Assembly (NCBI GenBank): GCA_028868825.1
Contig: JAGWTU010000041.1
Span: 1-46,517 of the forward strand
Direction of reading: 5' to 3'
Length of the DNA: 46,517 nucleotides
From: Burkholderiales bacterium
Lineage (GTDB): Bacteria > Pseudomonadota > Gammaproteobacteria > Burkholderiales > Burkholderiaceae_C
The notes beneath the pieces are model-generated. The model saw only the letters and a list, made by a program, of their open reading frames with translations, made no database searches and was not told where the DNA came from. Below, piece by piece: positions 1-7,883 of this stretch. The position numbers and the translations under genes were made by a program. Each line of letters opens with the position of its first letter. Within the stretch, counting starts at the first letter, position 1.

Positions 1-117
1 GTACAGCACCGGCCCCGCGCTGTCGAGCTTGATCCACAGCGCCAGCAGCGCCAGCAGCGGCGCCAGCAGCAGCAGCGCCGACGCCGAGACGACGAGGTCG
101 AACAGGCGCTTGGCCAT
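1..117 (-). CDS. Bacterial sugar-phosphate transferase, N-terminal fragment (partial)
   Basis: Only the first 39 codons are in the window and the rest lies to the left. The fragment begins MAKRLFDLVVSASALLLLAP, followed by more Leu/Ala and then WIKLDSAGPVLY. A KR(L/F)FD start, one hydrophobic hairpin and a (K)xDS-GPV(L/F)(Y/F) sequence are the N-terminal signature of PglC/WcaJ-type polyprenyl-phosphate phosphoglycosyl transferases, which load the first sugar phosphate onto undecaprenyl phosphate. It starts 30 bases after the stop of the DegT aminotransferase on the same strand, so it is probably the next gene of the polysaccharide operon. The catalytic part is not visible, so substrate and subfamily cannot be judged. 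Confidence 0.75.
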   Translation of the reverse strand, partial: MAKRLFDLVVSASALLLLAPLLALLALWIKLDSAGPVLY

Positions 118-147
118 CGGCTGGCGGGCTTGCGCGCCGGCCCGCGC

Positions 148-1314
148 TCAGCCGGCCGCGAGCGCGGCGCGCAGCGCCGCGGCGACGCGGTCGACATCGG
201 CCGTCGTCATCTTCGTGTATAGCGGCAGGCTGACCATCGTCTCGTAGGCGCGCTGGCTGTGCGGGAAGTCGGCCGCGGCCAGCGCATAGCGCTCGCGCCA
301 GTACGGGTGCAGATGCAGCGGGATGTAGTGGACGCTGCAGCCGATGCCGGCTTCGAAGAGGCGCTCGATGAGGCGGTCGCGCGCGATGCCGGCACCCTCG
401 GCCAGGCGCACGGCGTAGATATGCCAGGCATGGCTGGCGCCGGCGCCCGGGCGCGGTGGCAGGATCAGCGGCAGGCCGGCGAGCGCGGCGTCGTAATGCG
501 CGGCCAGCGCCTCGCGCCGGCGCTGAAAATCATGCGCGCGCCGCAGCTGGTGGATGCCGAGCGCGGCGGCGATGTCGGTCAGGTTGTACTTGAAGCCGGG
601 CGCGACGACCTCGTAGTACCAGCTCGGCACCTTGGCGGTGAAGCGGTCGAAGGCATCGCGGTTCATGCCGTGCAGCCGCATCGTGCGCGCGCGCTGGGCG
701 AGCTGCGCATCGCGCGTCACGAGCATGCCGCCCTCGCCCGTCGTGATCGTCTTGTTGGCGTAGAAGCTGAACACCGTCGCGTCGCTGGCCAGCGTGCCGA
801 CGAGCCGGCCGCCGCACAAGGTCGGCAGCGCATGCGCCGCGTCCTCGACGACCTTCAGGCCATGGCGGTGCGCGATGTCCAGCAGCCGCGGCATGTCGGC
901 CGCCAGCCCGCCGTAATGCACCGGCAGGATCGCCCTCGTGCGCGGCGTGATCGCGGCCTCGACGGCCGCGGGGGCTATGTTCAGCGTCGCCGGGTCGATG
1001 TCGACGAGCTTCACGTCGGCGCCGAGGTAGCGCACGACCTCGGCCGTCGCGGTGAAGGTGTGGGTCGTCGTGATGACCTCGTCGCCCGGACCGATGCCCA
1101 GCGCCTCGAGCGCCAGATGCAGCCCCGCGGTGGCCGAGTTGACGGCGATCGCGTGCAGGCCTTCGGCGTCGCCGAGGAAGGCGGCGAAATCCTGCTCGAA
1201 GCGGCGCGCCTTGGGGCCGGTCGTGACCCAGCCGCTGCGCAGCGTGTCGACGACCTCGGCGATCTCTTCTTCGCCGATCTCGGGCAATGCGTAGGGTAGG
1301 AATTCTTGCGCCAT
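148..1314 (-). CDS. DegT/DnrJ/EryC1/StrS family PLP-dependent sugar aminotransferase
   Basis: This 388-residue protein has the full DegT fold. The substrate-side motif GPGDEVITTTHTFTATAE lies near residues 75-92, the cofactor-binding VVEDAAHALP near 155-164, and the Schiff-base lysine is K188 in FSFYANKTITTGEGG. These enzymes transfer an amino group from glutamate to a keto-sugar nucleotide, usually at C4 or C3. It is the second DegT enzyme of the cluster, the first being the WbpE-like protein at 6203-7300. With a PglC-like transferase downstream, a 4-amino sugar (bacillosamine or UDP-4-amino type) is a reasonable guess, but the substrate is not determined. Six bases separate it from the upstream methyltransferase gene. 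Confidence 0.88.
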   Translation of the reverse strand: MAQEFLPYALPEIGEEEIAEVVDTLRSGWVTTGPKARRFEQDFAAFLGDAEGLHAIAVNSATAGLHLALEALGIGPGDEVITTTHTFTATAEVVRYLGADVKLVDIDPATLNIAPAAVEAAITPRTRAILPVHYGGLAADMPRLLDIAHRHGLKVVEDAAHALPTLCGGRLVGTLASDATVFSFYANKTITTGEGGMLVTRDAQLAQRARTMRLHGMNRDAFDRFTAKVPSWYYEVVAPGFKYNLTDIAAALGIHQLRRAHDFQRRREALAAHYDAALAGLPLILPPRPGAGASHAWHIYAVRLAEGAGIARDRLIERLFEAGIGCSVHYIPLHLHPYWRERYALAAADFPHSQRAYETMVSLPLYTKMTTADVDRVAAALRAALAAG

Positions 1315-1320
1315 GGCCGA

Positions 1321-2016
1321 TTATCGCGGCGCCGCTTTGGCGATCCAGGCGAGCCGGTGCGTGCGCAGCAGCGGCAGCGCGTTGCACAGGCGCCAGAGCT
1401 GCGGGTGCAGGCGCACGACAAGGCGCGCCAGCGGCGGCGCGAGCGTCACGCGGCGCGAGTCGATCGCCGCCTGCGGAAACAGCGCACGCAGCCGCGCCGG
1501 CTTGACGCCGCGCACGTCGGGGTTGCGCGGGTTGTCGTATTCGAAGTCGTACCAGAGCACGGCGCCACCGGGCCTGAGCCATGACCAGATGCGATCGGCC
1601 AGGCGCTGCTGGAAAGCCGCGTCGAGGATCGAGCTGAAGACGGTCGAGAGGACGACGAGGTCCAGGCTCGCCGGCGCCCGTTCGAGCCGCAGCGCGTCGC
1701 CTTCGTGGACGGCGATGGCGGCCGGCAGGCGGCGCCTGGCGACGGCGGCGCGCGCCGGCAGCAGTTCGTTGCCGGCCATGCGCGCCGGGTCGAACCCCAG
1801 GCGCAGCAGTTCGAGCAGGTTGTCGCCGCCACCGCAGCCGACCTCGAGCACGTCGAGCTCGGCGAGCGGGCGCGGCGCATGGCGGCGCAGCAGGCCGATG
1901 AGGGCGCGCTGGCGCTCCTGCTGCGCCTGCCAGACCTCGGGGCGCAGCGGATCGTAGAGGCCGGTGTCGCTGCGTCGCGCGTAGCGCGCGGCGACGGCTT
2001 CGGGTTCGTCGCTCAT
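1321..2016 (-). CDS. Class I SAM-dependent methyltransferase of the polysaccharide cluster
   Basis: This 231-residue protein has a Rossmann-type methyltransferase core. Motif I is VLEVGCGGGDNLLELL near residues 55-70, and an acidic EGDAL follows near residue 105. LDLVVLSTVFSSILD is the post-II strand region. A C-terminal RPGGAVLWYDFEYDNP stretch resembles methyltransferases that act on sugars or lipid-linked intermediates. The tight spacing to both neighbours (6 and 7 bases) puts it in the polysaccharide operon, so O- or N-methylation of a glycan residue is the likely job. The acceptor cannot be named from sequence. Confidence 0.82.
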   Translation of the reverse strand: MSDEPEAVAARYARRSDTGLYDPLRPEVWQAQQERQRALIGLLRRHAPRPLAELDVLEVGCGGGDNLLELLRLGFDPARMAGNELLPARAAVARRRLPAAIAVHEGDALRLERAPASLDLVVLSTVFSSILDAAFQQRLADRIWSWLRPGGAVLWYDFEYDNPRNPDVRGVKPARLRALFPQAAIDSRRVTLAPPLARLVVRLHPQLWRLCNALPLLRTHRLAWIAKAAPR

Positions 2017-2023
2017 GCGCCGC

Positions 2024-3226
2024 TCAGGCCAGCGCCTCGATGAAGCGCCGCGCCAGCACCGGGTAGGTGTGGTGGGCGAGCACGAAGGCGCGCCCGCGCT
2101 CGCCCAGCGCGCGCCGCTCGTCGGGCGTCAGCGCGGCCAGCCGGCGCAGGCCCTCGGCCACGGCGTCCGCATCGCCCGGCGCCACCGTGATGCCGCAGCC
2201 GGCTTCGGCCACCGGGTCGTTGCCGGCCTCGACCGAATGCAGCACCGGGCGCGCCGCCATCATGTAGTCCATCAGCTTGTTCGGGGCGATGCCGAAGCGG
2301 TAGATCGGCACGCGCTGCCAGCCGATGTAGGCGATGTCGACGCGGGCCAGGAAGCTGCGCACCTGGGCCTTGGGTATCGGCGCGAGCATCGTCACGTGCG
2401 CCAGCCCCTCGTCGGCGACGCGGCGCGCCAGCCGTGCCTGCTCATGGCCGCTGCCGACGAGGACGAAGCGCAGGCCCGCGCCGCGCAGCAGCGCCGCGGC
2501 GTCGAGCAGGGTGTCGAGCGCATTGGGCCGGCCCATCGAGCCGGCGTAGCCGACGATGAGGCCGGGAGCGGCCAGCGCGGCGGCGACATCGTCGCGCAGC
2601 GGCGCCGGCTCGCCCTCCCATTCGTCGGGCGTGATGCCGTTGGGGACGATCGCCAGCCGCGCCAGGTCGAGCCCGCGCGAGGCCATGTAGTCGTGCACCT
2701 TGGGCAGCATCGAGACGACACGGTCGGCATCGCGGTAGGCGGCGTCCTCGGCCGCCTGGCACAGCAGGATGAAGGGGTGGCGGCGCGACATGCCGGAGAG
2801 CTCGATCGGCGACAGCGGCCAGAGGTCGTGCACCTCGTAGACGAGGCGCGCCGCGGCGCGGCGCGCGATGCGGCGCGCGATCCAGATGTCCATCGGATAG
2901 GTGCTCGATGCGATCACGACATCGGGCCTGAACTCGCGCACGATGCGCGGCGTGTCGCGCCAGACGGCGCGCAGGAAGGCGGCGATGTTCTTCACCCGGC
3001 CGAGGCCGTTGCCCTGGTAGGGCGGCGTCGGGTACCAGCGGTAGGCGATGCCGTCGGTCGTCTCGTCGCCGGCTTGCGGCTGGCGCGAGCGCACATGCGA
3101 GTAGTCGGCCGCCAGCATCTGCACGCGGTGGCCCAGGCGCACCCATTCGCGCGCCAGGTAGTAGGGCCGGTACTCCATGCCGAGCGCCGGGCTGCCGGCG
3201 TAATGGTTGAGGTAGAGGATGTTCAT
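2024..3226 (-). CDS. Glycosyltransferase family 4, WbuB-like
   Basis: The chosen start gives MNILYLNHYAGSP and a 400-residue protein with two Rossmann lobes (GT-B fold). Features typical of WbuB-type enzymes are visible: GMEYRPYYLAREWVRLGH near the N-terminus, VIASSTYPMDIW, a VYEVHDLWPLSPIELSG stretch and the C-terminal nucleotide-sugar site PNKLMDYMMAARPVL. WbuB-like enzymes add an N-acetylated amino sugar during O-antigen or capsule assembly on the cytoplasmic membrane face. The ATG overlaps the stop of the upstream glycosyltransferase by 4 bases (ATGA), indicating translational coupling. The reading frame stays open far upstream, but that extension overlaps the neighbouring gene and is not used here. 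Confidence 0.9.
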   Translation of the reverse strand: MNILYLNHYAGSPALGMEYRPYYLAREWVRLGHRVQMLAADYSHVRSRQPQAGDETTDGIAYRWYPTPPYQGNGLGRVKNIAAFLRAVWRDTPRIVREFRPDVVIASSTYPMDIWIARRIARRAAARLVYEVHDLWPLSPIELSGMSRRHPFILLCQAAEDAAYRDADRVVSMLPKVHDYMASRGLDLARLAIVPNGITPDEWEGEPAPLRDDVAAALAAPGLIVGYAGSMGRPNALDTLLDAAALLRGAGLRFVLVGSGHEQARLARRVADEGLAHVTMLAPIPKAQVRSFLARVDIAYIGWQRVPIYRFGIAPNKLMDYMMAARPVLHSVEAGNDPVAEAGCGITVAPGDADAVAEGLRRLAALTPDERRALGERGRAFVLAHHTYPVLARRFIEALA

Positions 3227-4293
3227 GCGAGTTCGCGCAGGCGCTCGACGAAGGCCCGGACACGGGGCGGAAAGAGGGCGTGTTCCTGCACCCAGGCGCG
3301 ATTGGCGAGCGCCGCTTCGTCGGCGCGCGGCAGCAGGCGCTGCAGCGCGGCCGGCTGCAGCAGCGAGGCCTCGGGAACGATGAGGCCGTTCTCGGCGTCG
3401 CGCACGAGTTCCCGGTTCGCCGGCAGGTCCGACACGATGGGCAGGCACCCATGGGCCATCGCTTCGAGCACCGACACCGACACCGAATCGCTGGCCGGCA
3501 AGCTCAGGTACCAGCGCGCCCGGGCATACCAGCGCGCCTGCTCGTCGGCGCCCAGGCGGCCGACGAAGCGGATGCGATCGGCGAGCCCGAGTTCGCGCGC
3601 CTGGCGCTCGATGGCCGGGCGCAGGCTGCCGTCGTTGGCGACGACGAGCCGGCCCGTGGCGCCGGCCAGCGCCGCGAACTGGCGCAGCACGCGATCGGGC
3701 CGGTAGATCGGCTCGAGGCCGCGGTTGGCGTAGTACAGCGCGTCGTCCTTGGCCGGTGGCGGCGGCGGCAGCGCGTCCGGGCCGAAGGGAAACACCATCA
3801 CCTCGGCCGCGCCCAGCTCGCGCATGCGTTCGGCCATCACCTGCGAGTCGCTCGTCGTCAGCGCGCTTGCGCGCAGCACGCGCGACGTGACCCAGCGCAT
3901 CATGGCGCTGCGCTGCGGCGTGACGAGGATGTCGCTGCCCCACGCCGACGCGACGAGCCGTCCGCGCAGGCCGTAAAGGCGCTGCGCGAGCCAGGCCAGC
4001 GTGCCGTGCGAGCTCAGGTAATGCGCGTGCAGCCAATGCGCGTCGGCGCGCTGCAGCCAGCGCGCCAGCCGCGGCAGCTGCGTCAGCAGCGCGACATTGC
4101 CGCCCGCCGCGTCGCTCCGCTGATCCAGCGCGAGGCGCCGCGCGGCCGGCACGGCGGTCTCGAATCCCGGCATGAAGCCGCGGCTCGACGCGGCCCAGAG
4201 TTCCAGCGCCGGCTGGTCCGCCAGCGCGCGCGCCCATTTCAGCAGGTGCGGGCTGTCACCGTCGCCGATCAGCACCAGGCGCAGCGGCTGCAC
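3223..4293 (-). CDS. GT-B glycosyltransferase (family 4/1)
   Basis: A GTG at 4293 gives about 356 residues beginning VQPLRLVLIGDGDSPHLLKW. The GTG lies 2 bases past the stop of the upstream acyltransferase gene, and an earlier ATG at 4356 would overlap that gene by about 60 bases. The N-terminal lobe has the GDGDSPHLLKWARAL loop. The C-terminal lobe has the GT4 nucleotide-sugar motif SVLEAMAHGCLPIVSDLPAN, including the conserved glutamates of the EX7E motif. It probably adds one sugar of the repeat unit. Its stop overlaps the start of the WbuB-like gene, so the two transferases are coupled. Donor and acceptor are unknown. Confidence 0.85.
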   Translation of the reverse strand: MQPLRLVLIGDGDSPHLLKWARALADQPALELWAASSRGFMPGFETAVPAARRLALDQRSDAAGGNVALLTQLPRLARWLQRADAHWLHAHYLSSHGTLAWLAQRLYGLRGRLVASAWGSDILVTPQRSAMMRWVTSRVLRASALTTSDSQVMAERMRELGAAEVMVFPFGPDALPPPPPAKDDALYYANRGLEPIYRPDRVLRQFAALAGATGRLVVANDGSLRPAIERQARELGLADRIRFVGRLGADEQARWYARARWYLSLPASDSVSVSVLEAMAHGCLPIVSDLPANRELVRDAENGLIVPEASLLQPAALQRLLPRADEAALANRAWVQEHALFPPRVRAFVERLRELA

Positions 4294-4295
4294 GG

Positions 4296-4871
4296 TCAGC
4301 GCGCCGCCGCCCAGGCGTCGTATTGCGCGCGGGCCTCGGGATGCGCCTGCAGCCACGCGGCGTCGAGTTCGCGCGTGTCGCCGACGACCTGGGCCGGCTG
4401 GCCGGCGACGACGGCGAAATCGGGCACCTCGCCGCTGACATAGCTGTAGGCCTTCACGAGCACGCCGCGCCCCAGGCGCGCGCCCGGCGCCAGCACGCTG
4501 TGCGGACCGATGAAGCTGTAGGCACCGACGCGCGTCGGCGCACGCAGGAAACCCGGCGGCTCGTCATCGCCCCAATAGGCGCGGCCGGCCAGGCGCAGCG
4601 CCTGGTGGCTGCTGTGCGTCAGCAGCGCGCAATGGGTGGTGACCTGAACGCCCTCGTCCAGCGTCAATCCGGCCGAGGCGTCGAGGACGTTGAAATGACC
4701 GACGTAGACATGGTCGGCGATGTCGAGCCCGGCCGCGTGATCGATGTGGGCGTGGCTGCTGATGCGGGTGTGCGCCAGCCAGCGGCCGTCGGCGCGGCGC
4801 CAGCCATAGAGCATGCGCGGCGCAAACAGCACCCGCCAGACCCGGTTCAGCCAGTCGCGCATGGCGGCCAT
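4296..4871 (-). CDS. Hexapeptide-repeat (left-handed beta-helix) acyltransferase
   Basis: The start MAAMRDWLNRVWRVLFAPRM lies 1 base after the stop of the flippase gene and gives 191 residues; a second ATG at 4862 is possible. The middle of the protein shows imperfect hexapeptide repeats (IxxHAHIDHAAGLDIADHVYV, VGAYSFIGPHSVLAPGARLG, GVLVKAYSYV). It ends with the SGEVPDFAVVAGQPAQVVGD tail common to WbbJ/LacA-like O-acetyltransferases. The likely role is O- or N-acetylation of a glycan residue using acetyl-CoA, but a structural role cannot be excluded. It sits inside the tightly packed polysaccharide operon. Confidence 0.82.
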   Translation of the reverse strand: MAAMRDWLNRVWRVLFAPRMLYGWRRADGRWLAHTRISSHAHIDHAAGLDIADHVYVGHFNVLDASAGLTLDEGVQVTTHCALLTHSSHQALRLAGRAYWGDDEPPGFLRAPTRVGAYSFIGPHSVLAPGARLGRGVLVKAYSYVSGEVPDFAVVAGQPAQVVGDTRELDAAWLQAHPEARAQYDAWAAAR

Positions 4872-4872
4872 G

Positions 4873-6168
4873 CTAGCGCCGACGACGCGCGAAGACGGTG
4901 CGCAGATCCTGCGCCAGCGCAGGCCCGGGCCGGAGCACGCGCCGCAGCGGCCAGCCGACCGCTGCCGCAAAGCGCCAGGCCAGCACGACGACGCTCACCG
5001 TGTAGGCCGTCGAAGCGGCCAGCGCGGCGCCTGCCATGCCCAGCCGCGGCACGAGGATCCAGGCCAGCAGGCCATTGAGCACGAGCGACAGCGCCGCCAC
5101 CTGGGCCGGCACCTGCGGGCGGCCGGCGTGATTCGTGAAATACGCCGAGAAGGCCGAGGCGCCGCCGAACAGCAGCGCCCCGGGCAGCAGCAGCGCCAGC
5201 GGCAGCAGGCTGCCGGCGTAGGCCGGGCCGAGCACGCGCGGCAGCAGTCCGGCCGCCAGCAACCAGAGCAAGGGCGCGGCCAGCAGCAGCGCCGTCACGC
5301 CCAGTTGCACGACACGCACGGTGGTGTTGGCGGCCAGTTCGGCGTCGGGCCTGCCGATGCGGCCATAGACGGCCTGCGTGAGCGAACCCGAGACGAACCA
5401 CAGCAACTCGGCCACGACGACGGCGATCGAATACACGCCCGTGTCGGCCAGCCCCAGCAGGTGCTCGACGACGAACAGGCCGACACGGTAGTTGAGCAGG
5501 CTGATGAGGTTGGTGACGCCGATGGTGGCGATGAAGGCGGTGTCGGCGCGCAGCGCGGCGAAGTCGGGACGGCCCAGGCGCGCGCTGCGCCTGAACAGCC
5601 AGAGCAGGATCAGCGCGACGAGCAGCTTCGCACCGACCCAGGCCGCCAGCACCTGCGGCACGCCGCCCTGCCCCAGCGCCCACAGCACCGTCAGCAGCGC
5701 CAGCGCGAGGCAGGGCGGCGCCAGCGACACGCGCGCCATCGGCACCATGCGCCCCTGCCCCAGCCACCAGCCAGCGAGGTTGGGCGAGAGCAGCAGCAGC
5801 GGCGCGGCCAGCGCCAGCAGCCAGAGCCAGCGGTAGGCTGCGGGCCCGAAGTCCGACACCGCCCAGAGCACGGCGCCCGCCAGCAGACCCAGGCCGGACA
5901 GTGCCAGCACCATCGCGCCCACCCAGCCCCGCGGTTCCTCGCCGTGGTGCGACACCCGTCGCGCCAGCGCGATGCCGAAGCCCGACACCAGCGCCAGCAG
6001 CAGGCCTTCGACACTGGTGAAGAGCGCGAACGTGCCCTGGGCCTGCGGCGAGACCCGCGCCACCAGCGCCGTGATGCCGAGCACGGCCGCGACGCCGGCG
6101 CCGCGCGTGACCAGGTTGACGAGCGTGCCCTTCCTGACGCCCTCGTCGGCGGTGGTGGCCGCGTTCAC
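4873..6168 (-). CDS. Polysaccharide flippase of the Wzx/MATE-like (MVF) superfamily
   Basis: This 431-residue protein is almost entirely hydrophobic, with about 12 predicted membrane segments. It begins EGVRKGTLVNLVTRGAGVAAVLGITALVA, the typical first helix of Wzx and RfbX proteins. A central ATIGVTNLISLLNYRVGLFVV segment matches the family core. Wzx proteins flip undecaprenyl-diphosphate-linked oligosaccharide repeat units across the inner membrane. Its position between sugar-activating enzymes and transferases supports this role. No Wzy polymerase or ligase is visible in the window, so the fate of the repeat unit is unknown. Confidence 0.87.
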   Translation of the reverse strand: MNAATTADEGVRKGTLVNLVTRGAGVAAVLGITALVARVSPQAQGTFALFTSVEGLLLALVSGFGIALARRVSHHGEEPRGWVGAMVLALSGLGLLAGAVLWAVSDFGPAAYRWLWLLALAAPLLLLSPNLAGWWLGQGRMVPMARVSLAPPCLALALLTVLWALGQGGVPQVLAAWVGAKLLVALILLWLFRRSARLGRPDFAALRADTAFIATIGVTNLISLLNYRVGLFVVEHLLGLADTGVYSIAVVVAELLWFVSGSLTQAVYGRIGRPDAELAANTTVRVVQLGVTALLLAAPLLWLLAAGLLPRVLGPAYAGSLLPLALLLPGALLFGGASAFSAYFTNHAGRPQVPAQVAALSLVLNGLLAWILVPRLGMAGAALAASTAYTVSVVVLAWRFAAAVGWPLRRVLRPGPALAQDLRTVFARRRR

Positions 6169-6202
6169 CGGGGCAGCGCCGGCTCGGCGCGAGGACGGCG
6201 GT

Positions 6203-7300
6203 TCACCTCGCGCGGTTCGAGACGGCCGTGCGCAGCGCCGCGACGACGCGATCCTGGTCGGCCGCGCCGAGGTCCGCGCTCATCGGCAGGCTGAGCACGC
6301 GCGCGGCGAGCCGGCTGCTCACGGGGCAGCCCTCGGCGCTGCCGTAGGCCGCGTAGGCGGGCTGCTGGTGCAGCGGCTTCGGGTAATGCACCGCCGTCGG
6401 CACGCCGGCGGCCTTCAGCGCGGCCTGCACCGCCTCGCGGTCGTCGACCATCACCGTGTATTGCGCGTAGACGCTGTTGCGGTCGGCACGCACGCGCACC
6501 TGCTCGACGCCATCGAGCAGCGCGCGGTAGCGCGCGCCGATCGCGGCGCGGCGCTCGAGTTCCCAGTCGAAGCGTTCGAGCTTGCCGAGCACGACCGCGC
6601 ATTGCAGCGTGTCCATGCGCCCGCCGACGCCGACCCTGGTGTGCTGGTAGCGGCCGCTCTGGCCATGGACGCGGATCTCGCGCGCCGCCTGGGCGAGACG
6701 GTCGTCGTCGGTGAAGAGCGCGCCACCGTCGCCGTAGCAGCCCAGCGGCTTGCTCGGGAAGAAACTGGTGGCGCCGAAGGTCGACAGCGCGCACGAGCGA
6801 CGGCCCTTGTAGAGCGCGCCGAAGCTCTGCGCCGCGTCCTCGATCACCGCCAGGCCATGGCGCGCCGCGATGGCGTTGATCTCGTCCAGGTCGGCCACCT
6901 GGCCGTAGAGCGAGACCGGCATGATCGCCTTCGTGCGCGGCGTGATCGCGGCCTCGATCAGGCGCGCCTCGATGTTGCAGGTGTCGGGCTCGACGTCGAC
7001 GAACACCGGCCGCGCGCCCGCGAGCACGATGGTCTCGGCCGTGGCGGCGAAGGTGAACGGCGTCGTCACGACCTCGTCGCCCGGCCGCAGGTCGAGCGCC
7101 ATGAGCGCGATCAGCAGCGCCTCGGTGCCGCTGGCCACCGTGATGCAGTGACGCGCGCCGGTGTAGCGCTCGAGCGCCTGCTCGAGCTCGCGCACCTCGG
7201 GTCCCATGATGTACTGGCCATGGTCGAGCACGCGCTGGATGCGCGCGTCGATGCTCGTCTTGAGCGCGCCGTACTGCGTCTTCAGGTCGGTGAACTGCAT
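6203..7300 (-). CDS. wbpE: WbpE-like UDP-3-keto-uronic acid aminotransferase (DegT family)
   Basis: Starting at MQFTDLKTQYGALKTSIDAR, this 365-residue protein has the PLP aminotransferase motifs ASGTEALLIALMAL, PFTFAATAETIVL and IEDAAQSFGA, with the Schiff-base lysine K184 in FFPSKPLGCYGDGGALF. The FFPSKPLGCYGDGGA variant is characteristic of WbpE/WlbC. This enzyme aminates the 3-keto product of WbpB to give UDP-GlcNAc3NA, recycling NAD with WbpB through 2-oxoglutarate. Its start overlaps the end of the WbpD-like gene by 19 bases. The order wbpB-wbpD-wbpE strongly supports the assignment, although a related 3-amino sugar pathway is possible. Confidence 0.9.
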   Translation of the reverse strand: MQFTDLKTQYGALKTSIDARIQRVLDHGQYIMGPEVRELEQALERYTGARHCITVASGTEALLIALMALDLRPGDEVVTTPFTFAATAETIVLAGARPVFVDVEPDTCNIEARLIEAAITPRTKAIMPVSLYGQVADLDEINAIAARHGLAVIEDAAQSFGALYKGRRSCALSTFGATSFFPSKPLGCYGDGGALFTDDDRLAQAAREIRVHGQSGRYQHTRVGVGGRMDTLQCAVVLGKLERFDWELERRAAIGARYRALLDGVEQVRVRADRNSVYAQYTVMVDDREAVQAALKAAGVPTAVHYPKPLHQQPAYAAYGSAEGCPVSSRLAARVLSLPMSADLGAADQDRVVAALRTAVSNRAR

Positions 7301-7869
7301 GGGCTGAGTCGATCGCCTTCGAGGCGGTAGCGTGCGCCGGTGGCGGGGCACGCGGCCTCGCCGCGGCCGGTGGGGGGCAGGTCGAGGCGCTCGCCATGCG
7401 CGCTCATCCAGCCGATGCGCCGCGCGGGCACGCCGACGACGAGCGCGTAATCGGGCACGTCGCGCGCGACGACCGCGCCGGCGCCGACGAAGGCGTACTC
7501 GCCCACCGTCGCGCCGCAGACGATCGTGCAGTTGGCGCCCAGCGTCGCGCCGCGGCGCACGAGCGTGCGCCGGTATTCGTCCTTGCGCGGCACGGCCGAG
7601 CGCGGGTTGTGGACGTTCGTAAACACCATGCTCGGGCCGCAGAAGACATCGTCCTCGAGCGTCACCGCGTCGTAGACCGAGACGTTGTTCTGGATCTTCA
7701 CGTTGGCGCCGATGCGCACGTCGTTGCCGACGTAGACGCCCTGCCCGAGCGAGCACCGCGCGCCGATGCGCGCGCCGGCCGAGACATGGGCGAAATGCCA
7801 GACCCGCGTGCCCTCGCCGAGCTCGGCACCGGCATCGACGATGGCGCTGGGGTGGACGAAGGCCGTCAT
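7282..7869 (-). CDS. wbpD: WbpD-like UDP-3-amino-uronic acid N-acetyltransferase
   Basis: This 195-residue left-handed beta-helix protein begins MTAFVHPSAIVDAGAELGEG and shows clear hexapeptide repeats (HVSAGARIGARCSLGQGVYV, IGANVKIQNNVSVYD). It carries the WbpD/WlbB-specific loop SMVFTNVHNPRSAVPRKDEY. The family acetylates the 3-amino group of UDP-GlcNAc3NA to form UDP-2,3-diacetamido-2,3-dideoxyglucuronic acid. The C-terminal extension, residues 160-195, has two cysteines (ACPATGARYRLEGDRLSPC) and is probably a small separate tail. The start lies 14 bases past the WbpB-like stop. Confidence 0.9.
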   Translation of the reverse strand: MTAFVHPSAIVDAGAELGEGTRVWHFAHVSAGARIGARCSLGQGVYVGNDVRIGANVKIQNNVSVYDAVTLEDDVFCGPSMVFTNVHNPRSAVPRKDEYRRTLVRRGATLGANCTIVCGATVGEYAFVGAGAVVARDVPDYALVVGVPARRIGWMSAHGERLDLPPTGRGEAACPATGARYRLEGDRLSPCSSPT

Positions 7870-7883
7870 GCGATCGGCTGCGA

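Noticed and set aside
4813..6162. A long plus-strand open frame opposite the flippase gene.
   Set aside because: Its translation is rich in Arg, Gln and Gly with no hydrophobic or domain pattern, while the opposite strand encodes a typical Wzx-like protein.
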